This document shows, piece after piece, positions 1-8,761 of a DNA stretch of 37,223 nt. A program made the translations under genes and the position numbers. The notes beneath the pieces are model-generated. The model saw only the letters and a program-made list of their open reading frames with translations. It was not told the origin of the DNA and ran no database searches. Origin of the DNA: an uncultured Bacteroidales bacterium (lineage in GTDB: Bacteria; Bacteroidota; Bacteroidia; Bacteroidales; Bacteroidaceae); assembly GCA_945836755.1 (NCBI GenBank), contig CAMAMB010000016.1:1-37223 (forward strand), read 5' to 3'. Position 1 is the stretch's first letter. Each line of letters starts with the position of its first letter.

Positions 1-66
1 ACATCTAGTTTTTTCTACATGTACATCTAGTTTTTCCTACATGTACATCTAAGTTTTTCAGGCAGT
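1..66. repeat. 22-bp tandem array with TACATGTA core (array 1)
   Basis: Three 22-bp units fill the left edge, so the array probably continues outside the window. Each unit joins a palindromic core, ATGTACAT, to a T-tract spacer of the type TAGTTTTTCCTA; the third unit decays. The same unit recurs at 28944-29031 and 37112-37223. There are no unique spacers between units. The function is unknown. Confidence 0.85.
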
Positions 67-151
67 ACACGGGGACAATTGAAGCCGCCTCAGAGAGGCC
101 CGCCTCCCCGGCGTAACGCCGCTCTGCCCCCTGTCGACATCTCTAAGAACC

Positions 152-1285
152 ATGCGCATTCTCACCTTCGGCCTTAAAAGCGACCTCGTGGGCGGCATAG
201 AAGCCTTCGCCCTGCTCATGGCCCGCCACACCTACGACCTCGGCCTGCGCTTTGACCATGTCTTCTTAGAGAAAGACAGCCTCATACACGGGCCGGCCAT
301 CGAGGCCACGGGCGGCCGCATCTTCATGCTGCCCTACTACGTGCGCCACCCCTTGGGCTACCTGTTCGGCCTCTGCCGCCTGTTGCGACGGAGGCGGGTC
401 GAGGTGGCCGCGGTCTACGTCCACCTCTTCTCGCTCGTCCACATACTGCCCGTCATCGTGGCGCGCATGATGGGCATGAAGGTCATCGTCCACGCCCACA
501 ACAACGACATCCAGCACCGCAGTGCCGTCTACCGCCTGCTCAACGCGGCGGGCAAGCTCCTGCTCAGCCACTGCCGCTGTCTGCGACTGAGCAACTCCGA
601 CGCCTCCACACGCTTCATGTTGGGCAGCCACCACCTCGACGACACGCATATAATATATAACGCCATCGAGGTGGAGCGCTTCGCCTTCGACCCCGCAGCG
701 CGCAGGCAGCTGCGGCGCGACTGGCAGGCAGAGGGACAGACGGTCGTGGGCTACGTGGGCCGCCTTGCGCTGCAAAAAAATCCGCTTTTCGCCCTCGACG
801 TCTTCAGTGCCTTCCATGCGCGGCAGCCGCAGAGCCTGCTTGTCATGGTGGGCGAAGGCCCCTTGGAGCCCGACGTGCGTCGCCGCATAGCCTCTCTCGG
901 GCTGACCGACGCCGTGCGCCTCATGGGAGCCCGCAACGACGTGGCGCGCCTCTATCAGGCCATGGACGTGCTGCTCACCCCCTCCCTCTTCGAAGGGTTG
1001 GGCATCGTGCTCGTCGAGGCGCAGACCGCCGGGCTGCCCTGTCTGACCACTGCCGAAACCGTGCCCACCCTGGTGGACCTCACTCCCCTGATGGCCCGCA
1101 CGAGCCTCCACGCCGACGCAGCCACCTGGGCCGACCATCTGACCGACCTCGCAGCCACCGATCACGGGCCACGAGCACCCTACGCCGAGGCCGTGGCACA
1201 GACCCGCTTCCACATACAGACCGAGGCACGGCGCTTTGCCGCCATCCTGCAAGCGTATGCTGAAGAACCCGCTGACAGACATTAA
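152..1285 (+). CDS. GT4-type glycosyltransferase (exopolysaccharide synthesis)
   Basis: This 377-residue protein is a GT-B fold glycosyltransferase, probably adding a sugar from a nucleotide-sugar donor to a lipid-linked polysaccharide precursor at the inner face of the membrane. The N-terminal half is the acceptor domain and has the glycine-rich start FGLKSDLVGGIE (6-17). The C-terminal half carries the donor-site features: VGRLALQKNP (202-211) and an E-x7-E motif at E281 and E289 within LFEGLGIVLVEA. There is no signal peptide. The next gene starts inside its last codons, so translation is coupled. The neighbours, a polymerase-like membrane protein and a pyruvyltransferase, indicate a capsule or exopolysaccharide locus. 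Donor and linkage cannot be read from the sequence. Confidence 0.88.
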   Translation: MRILTFGLKSDLVGGIEAFALLMARHTYDLGLRFDHVFLEKDSLIHGPAIEATGGRIFMLPYYVRHPLGYLFGLCRLLRRRRVEVAAVYVHLFSLVHILPVIVARMMGMKVIVHAHNNDIQHRSAVYRLLNAAGKLLLSHCRCLRLSNSDASTRFMLGSHHLDDTHIIYNAIEVERFAFDPAARRQLRRDWQAEGQTVVGYVGRLALQKNPLFALDVFSAFHARQPQSLLVMVGEGPLEPDVRRRIASLGLTDAVRLMGARNDVARLYQAMDVLLTPSLFEGLGIVLVEAQTAGLPCLTTAETVPTLVDLTPLMARTSLHADAATWADHLTDLAATDHGPRAPYAEAVAQTRFHIQTEARRFAAILQAYAEEPADRH

Positions 1286-2468
1286 CCTGCACGTCGACCT
1301 GCACCGCAGCAAGGGCTACGCCCTCTTTGTGGCCATCCTGCCCGTGGTACAACTCATTGTCACGCCGGGACTGCAGGTCGGGCTGGCCACCACGCTCATA
1401 GCCGCCACCATGGTCTACGCCGGCTGTGTGGCTTACCGCCACTCCACACGCATAGACCCCTCCATCCTGCTGGCGGCCCTGCCCTACCTGCTCTACGTGT
1501 GCTATCGCGGCGAGACGGAAGAGCGCCTGCTGGCCGTAGCCATCACTACTCACCTCGTGGCCTTCAGCACCGGCGCCGTCTGCCAGCAGCGGCTGAGAGC
1601 CATCGTCGAGAACGTGGCCGTGGCAGCCGCCCTCCTGGCCGTCGCGCAGCAGCTGCTCTACTTCGGCACGGGCCTGAAGATACAGTTCCTGCTCAACGAG
1701 TTCATCATACCCTCCCACCGCATGGCCATGCACGAGAGCCTCTTCTCGGGCACGGTCGAAAGCTCGGGGCTGTACCGTCCGTCGGCCTTCTTCGAAGAGC
1801 CCTCACACATGGCGCAGTACAGCCTGGTGGGCCTTGTCTCCTGCCTCTTTCGCGACGAAGCCCGCACAAGAAGGGCGCTCCTCATCTCGACCGGCATGTT
1901 TGCCTGCACGTCGGGCATGGGCATCGTCCTGACCTTTGCCATCTGGGGCTGGTGGCGGCTGACAGCCATGAAGGGCGCAAGCCTCAACCGCAAAGTGGCG
2001 CTGTTCACTACTGCCGTGGTCTGTCTGCCGCTTCTCTTCCTGCTGCTCAACGAGGTGCCCTTCTTCGCCCACGTCTTCTCCCGCTTCATGGATACTCCCG
2101 AGGGCGAATACAACGCCATTGAGGGACGCACCTTCGCCTGGGACCTCCTCTTCAAAGGACGCAGCTTCGACGACCTGCTCTGGGGCGAAGGACCGGCCGC
2201 AGAGCAGAAGTACTACCTGACGGGCTTCATGAAGCAGCTCTTCATGTACGGCTGGGCGGGCGTCATCCTGCTCTACACCTTCCTGCTCCGCCTCGTCATG
2301 GGCACCCACGGCGCCGCCCGCACCATAGCCATCGCCTTCAGCGGACTCTACTTCATAGCCGGCGTATCGGGCTTCATACCACTCATATACTACACCGGCT
2401 GCATCGTCACGCTCGACCAAGAGCAGCACCACTGCGACGACGCCGACGAAGGCGGGGAAGAAAGCTGA
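1257..2468 (+). CDS. polytopic membrane protein, Wzy/O-antigen polymerase-like
   Basis: This is a 403-residue hydrophobic protein with roughly ten membrane segments. The larger loop in its second half holds the polar stretch PEGEYNAIEGRTFAW. That layout, and the position between a glycosyltransferase and a pyruvyltransferase, fit an O-antigen or exopolysaccharide polymerase (Wzy), which links repeat units on the periplasmic face. Wzy proteins share little sequence, so the call rests on topology and context. I chose ATG at 1257; an upstream TTG at 1236 in the same frame is possible but would deepen the overlap with the glycosyltransferase from 29 to 50 bases. The soluble tail is rich in His, Asp and Glu. 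Confidence 0.7.
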   Translation: MLKNPLTDINLHVDLHRSKGYALFVAILPVVQLIVTPGLQVGLATTLIAATMVYAGCVAYRHSTRIDPSILLAALPYLLYVCYRGETEERLLAVAITTHLVAFSTGAVCQQRLRAIVENVAVAAALLAVAQQLLYFGTGLKIQFLLNEFIIPSHRMAMHESLFSGTVESSGLYRPSAFFEEPSHMAQYSLVGLVSCLFRDEARTRRALLISTGMFACTSGMGIVLTFAIWGWWRLTAMKGASLNRKVALFTTAVVCLPLLFLLLNEVPFFAHVFSRFMDTPEGEYNAIEGRTFAWDLLFKGRSFDDLLWGEGPAAEQKYYLTGFMKQLFMYGWAGVILLYTFLLRLVMGTHGAARTIAIAFSGLYFIAGVSGFIPLIYYTGCIVTLDQEQHHCDDADEGGEES

Positions 2469-2492
2469 CCATACCACCCTAAAACCACCACC

Positions 2493-4823
2493 ATGAAGAT
2501 AGGTATCACCACCCTGCACGGCTACAACTACGGGTCGGTCCTGCAATGCTTCGCCACGCAAGAATACCTGCGGCAGAGGGGCTGCGAGGTAGAGGTCATA
2601 GACACCGTGGCCACGGGCAACCCTCTGGTCAACAGCCTCTACGTGCTGACCGGCCTGCTGTGGAACTGCTTGGCCCATCCGCTGCATGCACGCTCCATCG
2701 TGCGCCACTTCCTCGCACAACGCAGCAGCCGACTGACGCTCACCCCGGCCTCGGTCATGGCGCTGAGGCGCTTCGAAGAGACGGCCCTGCACCGCAAGAC
2801 TTACACCCTGGGCCACCTCAGAAGGCTGGCGCACTCTGAAGCCTTCGACTACTTCTTCAGCGGCAGCGACCAGGTGTGGAACGGAGCGCGGATAGACGGC
2901 TACGAGAGGTTCTTCCTTCGCTTCGCACCGAGAGAGAAGCGAGTGGGATGGGCAGCCAGCTTCGGCAGCCACGACATAGCTCCCTACAACCGACAACGCT
3001 ATCGGCGCTACCTCGCCGACTACGGCCACCTCTCGGTCAGAGAACGCTCGGGACAGCGCATACTGCGACAGCTGACAGGAAAGGAAGCCCCCTGTCTGCC
3101 CGACCCCGTCATGCTCTTCAGCGCCGCAGAGTGGCGCGCGAAATCCGCCGCGGCGAAGCAGGCCAAGCCTTACGTGCTCGCCTTCTTCATAGACCCGCCC
3201 TCCGATAAGGCACGTGAGGCTGCGGAGATGGCGGCCATCAAACTCCGGCTGCCGCTGCGCACCTTCGGCTACCGTCACGACAGCCTCGCCACCGCAGACC
3301 ACGAAGACGGCGGACCGCAAGACTTCATCGCCGCCGTCGACGGAGCCACCTGCGTGCTGACCGACTCATTCCACGCCGTAGCCTTCAGCGTGCTCCTGCA
3401 TAAGCCTTTCTTCGCCTACCGCCGCAGCTATGCCCACGACCAGGACCAGTCGGCGCGCCTTACCGACTTTCTCGACAAGGTGCGGCTCAGCCACCGCTAC
3501 GAACGGCAGTTCGCCCTCCTCGACGCTGACGACTTCACCGCAGCCGAAGCCTACCTCAAGCAGCAACGGCAAGCGGCCGACCACTTCGTGACCAGCCTCA
3601 TCGGACCTGCACGGGAACCACGCTACATGGCTTGCATACAGCCTCGAAAAGCTGACTGCTGCGGCTGCGGAGCATGTGCCGACGCCTGCGCCCATCGCGC
3701 CATCACCCTGAAGCCGGACAGCGAAGGCCACACCTACCCCACCGTCGACGCCAAACGCTGCAACGGCTGCGGACGATGCGTGACGGTCTGCGCCTTCAGC
3801 ACCAAGGATAACGCCCCCGCAGCCACAGCAGCCGACGACGCCTCGCACAAAGCCTACATCGCAGCCGCCAAAGACCGGCAACTCATCCGCGCGTCAGCCT
3901 CAGGCGGGGTGTTCGCCGTACTGGCCAAGGACGTGCTCGCCAAAGGGGGCACGGTCTACGGCGCAAGCTTGGACTTCGAAGAAGGAAGCCCGCGCTGCCG
4001 CCACGAACGCATCGAACACCTCGCCGACCTGCACCGCCTGCAAGGCAGCAAGTATGTGCAGAGCGCCACAACGGGCACCTTCGCCCGCGTAAGGCAGGAC
4101 CTCAAGGACGGAAAGCAGGTGCTCTTCAGCGGGACGTCGTGCCAGGTGGCTGCCCTACGCCGCTTCCTCGGCAGGTGCCATGAAGGATTGCTGACCATAG
4201 ACCTCATCTGTCACGGCGTGCCGCCCGAGGCCATGCTGCATGCATATATAGACAGCCTGCACACCGGCGGCAAAGTCACTGCACTGAGCTTCAGACAACG
4301 GGGGCGCCGCGACCTGCCCTTCTGCCTGGGGCTCACTCTGACCGACAGCCACCAAAGAAACCGCACACGCCGCATCGGCCTACGCAGCGCCGCATACTAC
4401 CGCCTCTACATGGCGCGCAGCGGTTACCGACCCGCCTGCTACAACTGCCCTTACACCTCGCCCCAAAAACCGGCAGACATCACCCTCGGCGACTACTGCC
4501 TCGAAGATAACACTACAAGCCTCCGGCTGACCACGGAACTGCAGCAGGCCGACAGGCTGTCCACCGTCATCACTCACGGAAGGCGGGGCGAACAGGCCCT
4601 CGACGCACTGAAAGAGGAGCTGACACTGCAAACGGCCGACCTCCACGCACTCACCGCCGACCACGAGCAGCTGCGCCGGCCCTCCCTGCCTTCACGGTGG
4701 GGCGACACGCTGTTAGCCAACTATCGCGAAGGGGGCTTTGAGTCCCTGCAACGCACCGTGGACCGCCTCAACGCCTTGCTATGGATACCCGCCTGCCTCA
4801 AACGGATGGTGCGACGCAGATAA
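2493..4823 (+). CDS. polysaccharide pyruvyltransferase fused to ferredoxin/FrhB-type iron-sulfur domain
   Basis: This 776-residue protein joins two enzymes that are usually separate. Residues 1-370 match the polysaccharide pyruvyltransferase family (CsaB/WcaK-like): N-terminal KIGITTLHGYNYGSVLQ, SGSDQVWNG (123-131) and LTDSFHAVAFS (289-299). The linker holds a two-cluster ferredoxin: C389/C390, C392, C395, C399 and then C423, C426, C429, C433. Residues 455-776 match the F420 hydrogenase/dehydrogenase beta subunit (FrhB) family, with RASASGGVFAVLAKD (467-481), SGTSCQVAALRRFL and DLICHGVPP. Such pairs occur in Bacteroidales capsule loci. Ketal pyruvylation of a sugar is the likely output; the redox substrate of the second half is unknown. 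It starts 24 bases after the polymerase-like gene. Confidence 0.88.
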   Translation: MKIGITTLHGYNYGSVLQCFATQEYLRQRGCEVEVIDTVATGNPLVNSLYVLTGLLWNCLAHPLHARSIVRHFLAQRSSRLTLTPASVMALRRFEETALHRKTYTLGHLRRLAHSEAFDYFFSGSDQVWNGARIDGYERFFLRFAPREKRVGWAASFGSHDIAPYNRQRYRRYLADYGHLSVRERSGQRILRQLTGKEAPCLPDPVMLFSAAEWRAKSAAAKQAKPYVLAFFIDPPSDKAREAAEMAAIKLRLPLRTFGYRHDSLATADHEDGGPQDFIAAVDGATCVLTDSFHAVAFSVLLHKPFFAYRRSYAHDQDQSARLTDFLDKVRLSHRYERQFALLDADDFTAAEAYLKQQRQAADHFVTSLIGPAREPRYMACIQPRKADCCGCGACADACAHRAITLKPDSEGHTYPTVDAKRCNGCGRCVTVCAFSTKDNAPAATAADDASHKAYIAAAKDRQLIRASASGGVFAVLAKDVLAKGGTVYGASLDFEEGSPRCRHERIEHLADLHRLQGSKYVQSATTGTFARVRQDLKDGKQVLFSGTSCQVAALRRFLGRCHEGLLTIDLICHGVPPEAMLHAYIDSLHTGGKVTALSFRQRGRRDLPFCLGLTLTDSHQRNRTRRIGLRSAAYYRLYMARSGYRPACYNCPYTSPQKPADITLGDYCLEDNTTSLRLTTELQQADRLSTVITHGRRGEQALDALKEELTLQTADLHALTADHEQLRRPSLPSRWGDTLLANYREGGFESLQRTVDRLNALLWIPACLKRMVRRR

Positions 4824-4887
4824 AGACCACTCGCACGTACCCCACTCCCCAAAATTGCCTAAGAAACTTACCTACATACACATACAC

Positions 4888-5013
4888 GAACGCCTCTTTG
4901 GACATGGGCTCTGCCTGGCAACGGGCCCCATGGTCGGCGACACCGACTTGGAACGCATCGCCAACCTCATTCGTAGCTACGTGGATGCAACCCATGACAA
5001 CCCGGCTGCCTGA
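4888..5013 (+). pseudogene. remnant of a DegT/DnrJ/EryC1 aminotransferase C-terminus
   Basis: In the frame ending with TGA at 5011-5013, the last 41 codons read ERLFGHGLCLATGP, a short linker, then DTDLERIANLIRSYV. This matches the end of the DegT/DnrJ/EryC1/StrS PLP sugar aminotransferases, which typically finish with LFERGLCLPSG, then T-x-x-D-L-x-R-V. The frame continues upstream only into unrelated sequence overlapping the previous gene, and there is no room for the 350-residue body or its PLP lysine. I read it as the 3' scar of a deleted exopolysaccharide gene. The match is from remembered family consensus, not a search. Confidence 0.6.
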
Positions 5014-5038
5014 AACCACCTTTCCGCCCCTCTCACTC

Positions 5039-6718
5039 ATGAAGCAACTACTCCTCATCATCCTTCTGCTCACCGCAGCCCGACCCGGAAGCGCCGCCGT
5101 CGACGACAGCCTGCGTCTGCACGGACGTGACCCCCTCTACGTCCAGCTCTACGGCGGCTTCAACAAGTCGGCCAACGAGCACCTTCCCTGGAGCGAGTTT
5201 ACCGGCTACCCTTGGTCGGGCGGGCTCTTCGTGGGCCTCGGCCGCGAAACCACGCCGCTCTGGGGATGGCGCACGGCCCTGCGCTGGAACCACAACAAGA
5301 GCCGCAACGTGCCGCGGTGCGAGCATGCCGACACCTGGAGCTGGCACAGCGTGGAACTTTTCGGCGACGCCACCTTCGACCTGACCGATGCCCTCACACC
5401 CCGCAACAAGCGCGTCAGCCGCCGCCTCAACGTCAAAGCCTTTGCAGGCATCGGAGGCGCCTTTGCATACAGCTACCCGAAGCACACGCCCCTCTCCTAC
5501 GACGCGCCCTACAACCGCAGCTCCAAGCTATGCGGCGCACTGAGAGCCGGACTTACTGCCACCTTCACCCTCCACCCTCACTGGAGAGTGGGCACGGAGT
5601 TTAGCCACACCCTCTTTACTGACCGATTCAACGGCGTGGAGCAAGGGGGCGCCGTCGACATGCGCACTAACTTCAAAGTGGGTCTCACCTATCTCTTCGG
5701 TCGTTCGCCGGAGAAGGCCGTTGCGCTCGCTCCCGTCGTCTACGATACCCGTCTCCGCGTCGTGCCGCCCCTGCCTTTGGCCATGCCCATGGCGGAGGGA
5801 GAGAAGATACGCACCGTGGCCGGCCGGGCCTTCCTCGACTTTCCTGTCAACGAGACTGTCATCCACCCCGACTATCGGCGCAATCCCGAGGAGCTTCGCC
5901 GCATACGCGCCACCATAGACAGCGCCCTCTTCGAGCCTTCCATCGAGGTGCGCCATATTGCGCTTCACGGCTACGCCTCGCCTGAGAGCCCCTGGGATAA
6001 CAACACGCGCTTAGCCAAGGGGCGCACCGAGGCCCTGAAGCGGTACCTGCAGCGCCACTACCGCATGGACGCAGATCTCTTCACCACCCGCTTCACTCCC
6101 GAAGACTGGCAGAACCTCCGCGACTTCATCGCCACGGGCCACAGACGCCGTGTCAAGGGCGATATATGGTACGAGAGCGCCCTGATACTGGAGACACCCG
6201 AGCCGTCGACCGAGGTGCTGAGCCACCGGAGCGAGCTGCTCGAGGTCATCGACAGCTCCCTCGAACCTGACGCCAAGGAAGCCGAACTCAAGAAGGTAGG
6301 CGGCGGCAAGCCCTACCGTTGGCTGCTCAAGCATGTCTATCCCGGTCTGCGCCACACGGATTACGTCATCGAGTACAAGGTGCGCCGTTACCCTATCGAC
6401 GAGGCGCGCCGTCTCATCTATACTCACCCCGAGGCGCTGAGCTTAGAGGAGATGTACCGCGTGGCTCTGAGCTACGCCGAAGGGGCAGACGGCCGCACCG
6501 ACGCCCTGCTCATCGCCGCCAGGCAGTATCCCGACAGCGAGCAGGCTAATCTCAACGCTGCCTGCGCCTGTGTCAGGGCCAAGCGCCTGCGCGACGCCAA
6601 TGTCTACCTGCAGAAGGCCGGCGCCTCGGAGCAGGCTGAGTATGTGCGCCACGTCGTCGAGGCCATGCAGGGCACGCGCTCCTGGCACATGGAAGGCAGC
6701 CGCCTCTGCTTCGACTAA
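5039..6718 (+). CDS. OmpA-like outer-membrane protein with beta-barrel N-terminus and TPR-like tail
   Basis: From ATG 5039 this gives 559 residues beginning with a signal peptide, MKQLLLIILLLTAARPGSAA. Residues 30-222 alternate aromatic and small residues like a DUF3575-type outer-membrane barrel (PLYVQLYGGFNK, LFVGLGRE, VKAFAGIGGAFAY, FKVGLTYLFGR). Residues 265-370 look like an OmpA-type peptidoglycan-binding fold (VRHIALHGYASPESPWDNN, then LAKGRTEALKRYL), and the last 100 residues are helical and TPR-like. It probably anchors a surface assembly to the cell wall. I rejected the longer in-frame extension to 4781 because it crosses the previous gene and the aminotransferase remnant and would bury the signal peptide. 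Two LruC lipoproteins follow, a common Bacteroidales grouping. Confidence 0.78.
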   Translation: MKQLLLIILLLTAARPGSAAVDDSLRLHGRDPLYVQLYGGFNKSANEHLPWSEFTGYPWSGGLFVGLGRETTPLWGWRTALRWNHNKSRNVPRCEHADTWSWHSVELFGDATFDLTDALTPRNKRVSRRLNVKAFAGIGGAFAYSYPKHTPLSYDAPYNRSSKLCGALRAGLTATFTLHPHWRVGTEFSHTLFTDRFNGVEQGGAVDMRTNFKVGLTYLFGRSPEKAVALAPVVYDTRLRVVPPLPLAMPMAEGEKIRTVAGRAFLDFPVNETVIHPDYRRNPEELRRIRATIDSALFEPSIEVRHIALHGYASPESPWDNNTRLAKGRTEALKRYLQRHYRMDADLFTTRFTPEDWQNLRDFIATGHRRRVKGDIWYESALILETPEPSTEVLSHRSELLEVIDSSLEPDAKEAELKKVGGGKPYRWLLKHVYPGLRHTDYVIEYKVRRYPIDEARRLIYTHPEALSLEEMYRVALSYAEGADGRTDALLIAARQYPDSEQANLNAACACVRAKRLRDANVYLQKAGASEQAEYVRHVVEAMQGTRSWHMEGSRLCFD

Positions 6719-6776
6719 GCCTCGCCCCTCTCCGTCTACTTTCAGCCATTCTCCCACACTTTACCTTCCCTCTCTC

Positions 6777-8678
6777 ATGCACAGACTACTCTTCATCCTC
6801 ACCTTCCCGCTGCTCGTGCTCACTGCCTGCAAGAGCGACGAAGCCTTCTCCGACTATCAGCGCACGGAGGCCGACTTCCGCAACAAGCTGAACGGCGAAG
6901 TCAGCCCCTTGCAGACCTGGCGCACCGCCGTCGAGCTGAAGGTGCAACTAACAGCCTCGCTCCCCACCCACATCTGGCTCATGGCAGCCCCCGCCGAAGC
7001 CACCCTCTATGACTACTGCCGGCTCGACAAAAGCGGCACGGTCGCCATGACTGCCCCCCAGGGCCTCGGCAACACCGTCTACCTCGTCTGCAAGTCGGGC
7101 AAGCAGTGGCTCACCAAGGCCGTGACGCTCACGGGACGCACCACCGAGACTGTCCACATAGACATGGCCGAAGCCTCCGCCGCGCAGGCCGCCGCGCAGG
7201 CATTCGAGCCCCGCCGCAGCGACGTGGCAGGAAGCGCCGACCGCACCTCGCTCTACGGCAACAGCGTCAAGGGCGATGCCCACCACCTGCAATTCAGCAG
7301 CCAACAGATCCGGCAACTCGACAACATCAAGGAAACCGTCATGAACGAGGGTATCAACGCCGCCAAGATAAAGGGGCTGAACTGCGACTACGAGCTCGGC
7401 TCTAACGGGCCGTTCTACATCACCTGGCTCACCGGCTGCTGTCTCTCCAACAGTGCACACGTGCTCGGCTACTACTATCACTCGCCCGGCACCTATGATG
7501 ATATTGTCTACGTCGATATAGCTGAGACTGAGCTCTACGACTACATTGACGGCCTGGCCAAGGTGCAGTATAAGGTGGATGCTGCCACGGCGGCAGCCAA
7601 TGGCTTGGAGCCCGACCGCTGGTACGATGCCAACTTCGACATCTACGACACCTTCGACACCACACCCAACGTAGAAGCCCGGCGAGGCGACGACGCCTAC
7701 AACATGCAGGCCGTGCTCAAAAAGTACAGCAACGGCATCACGGCCATACGCGGCATCAGCTTCCTCATCAACGTGCCTCAGGGCAAGCACATCGGTTTCT
7801 ACGACCGCGAGGAGAAGACGCCTGCCCCCGAGCAGTACGACCGCCTCGTGCGCCACGGCATCAAGCCTTACACCACCCGCGACAAATTCAAGGGTACAAG
7901 CTATTCGGCCCAGGGCATGAATATCTACAACTCCGAGGGGCAGCACCGCAGCTTCATCTCGCAGCAGCAGGGCATCTTCTGGATGGGGATGGAGAACCAG
8001 GTCCTCGGTGGCGACCTCGACTGCAACGATGTCATGTTTGGCGTCACCGTAGACCTCGACGTCTACACGCCCAGTGTCCAAGAGCCTGACCTGCAGTCCA
8101 GGGCGGAGTACACCGACATCATGCCCTGGACAATGGCCTTCGACGACGTCTACCGCCACGCCGACTTCGACTTCAACGACGCCGTCATACGCCTCATGCC
8201 GGACTACAACAACGAGACCTGCTGCGTCAGCCTCCTGGCCGTAGGCACGGCCAGCCGCATGTATCTCCACTACGACGGTCCCGACGGCGACATCAACCTG
8301 GGCGAGCTCCACGAGCTCTTCGGCGTATCGGCCGACCTCACCGTCAACACCGCCACCACCGTGGCCGCCACGCCCTTCGTCAGCCTGCCCTGTGTGAAGT
8401 GGCCCGCCGACTACACCATGACCGCCGACGCCCGCCGCTTCTACATCGAAGTGCAGCGAGGCTCCTGCACAGACTGCACAGACATTCTCGCCCTGGCCGC
8501 CGAGCCCGGCAAAATGCCCGAAGCCCTCCTCGTGGCCGGCGATTGGTGCTGGCCCACCGAGGCCACACCCGTCACCACTGCCTACAACATCTTCGCCCTA
8601 TGGGCCAAGGACGCCACGAAGACTAACTACTGGAACTGGCACCGCCAACCTGTCACCGGCAAGTACGTCAGCTACTAA
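6777..8678 (+). CDS. LruC domain-containing lipoprotein (first copy)
   Basis: The ATG at 6777 gives 633 residues with a lipoprotein signal peptide and lipobox LLVLTAC (lipidated Cys18). The longer frame from 6570 lies inside the previous gene and has no signal peptide. The protein carries Asp/Asn-rich LruC (DUF4842) motifs: GGDLDCNDVMFGV near the middle and DFDFNDAVIRL later, which may bind calcium. Shared signatures with the next gene include SLYGNS, WYDANFDIYD, RRGDDAYN and a C-terminal W-P-x-x-Y-x-M segment, so the two are tandem paralogues. It starts 58 bases after the OmpA-like gene. LruC proteins are surface or outer-membrane proteins of unknown biochemical role. Confidence 0.85.
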   Translation: MHRLLFILTFPLLVLTACKSDEAFSDYQRTEADFRNKLNGEVSPLQTWRTAVELKVQLTASLPTHIWLMAAPAEATLYDYCRLDKSGTVAMTAPQGLGNTVYLVCKSGKQWLTKAVTLTGRTTETVHIDMAEASAAQAAAQAFEPRRSDVAGSADRTSLYGNSVKGDAHHLQFSSQQIRQLDNIKETVMNEGINAAKIKGLNCDYELGSNGPFYITWLTGCCLSNSAHVLGYYYHSPGTYDDIVYVDIAETELYDYIDGLAKVQYKVDAATAAANGLEPDRWYDANFDIYDTFDTTPNVEARRGDDAYNMQAVLKKYSNGITAIRGISFLINVPQGKHIGFYDREEKTPAPEQYDRLVRHGIKPYTTRDKFKGTSYSAQGMNIYNSEGQHRSFISQQQGIFWMGMENQVLGGDLDCNDVMFGVTVDLDVYTPSVQEPDLQSRAEYTDIMPWTMAFDDVYRHADFDFNDAVIRLMPDYNNETCCVSLLAVGTASRMYLHYDGPDGDINLGELHELFGVSADLTVNTATTVAATPFVSLPCVKWPADYTMTADARRFYIEVQRGSCTDCTDILALAAEPGKMPEALLVAGDWCWPTEATPVTTAYNIFALWAKDATKTNYWNWHRQPVTGKYVSY

Positions 8679-8761
8679 GCGCGACGGCCCACCCAACTAC
8701 TAAACTACTTAACCCACTTACAGACCACTATCATTCATTCACCACCTAACACTTAACCCTT

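Noticed and set aside
4781-5038. N-terminal extension of the OmpA-like protein
   Set aside because: It would overlap the upstream gene and place 86 non-hydrophobic residues before a clear signal peptide starting at 5039.
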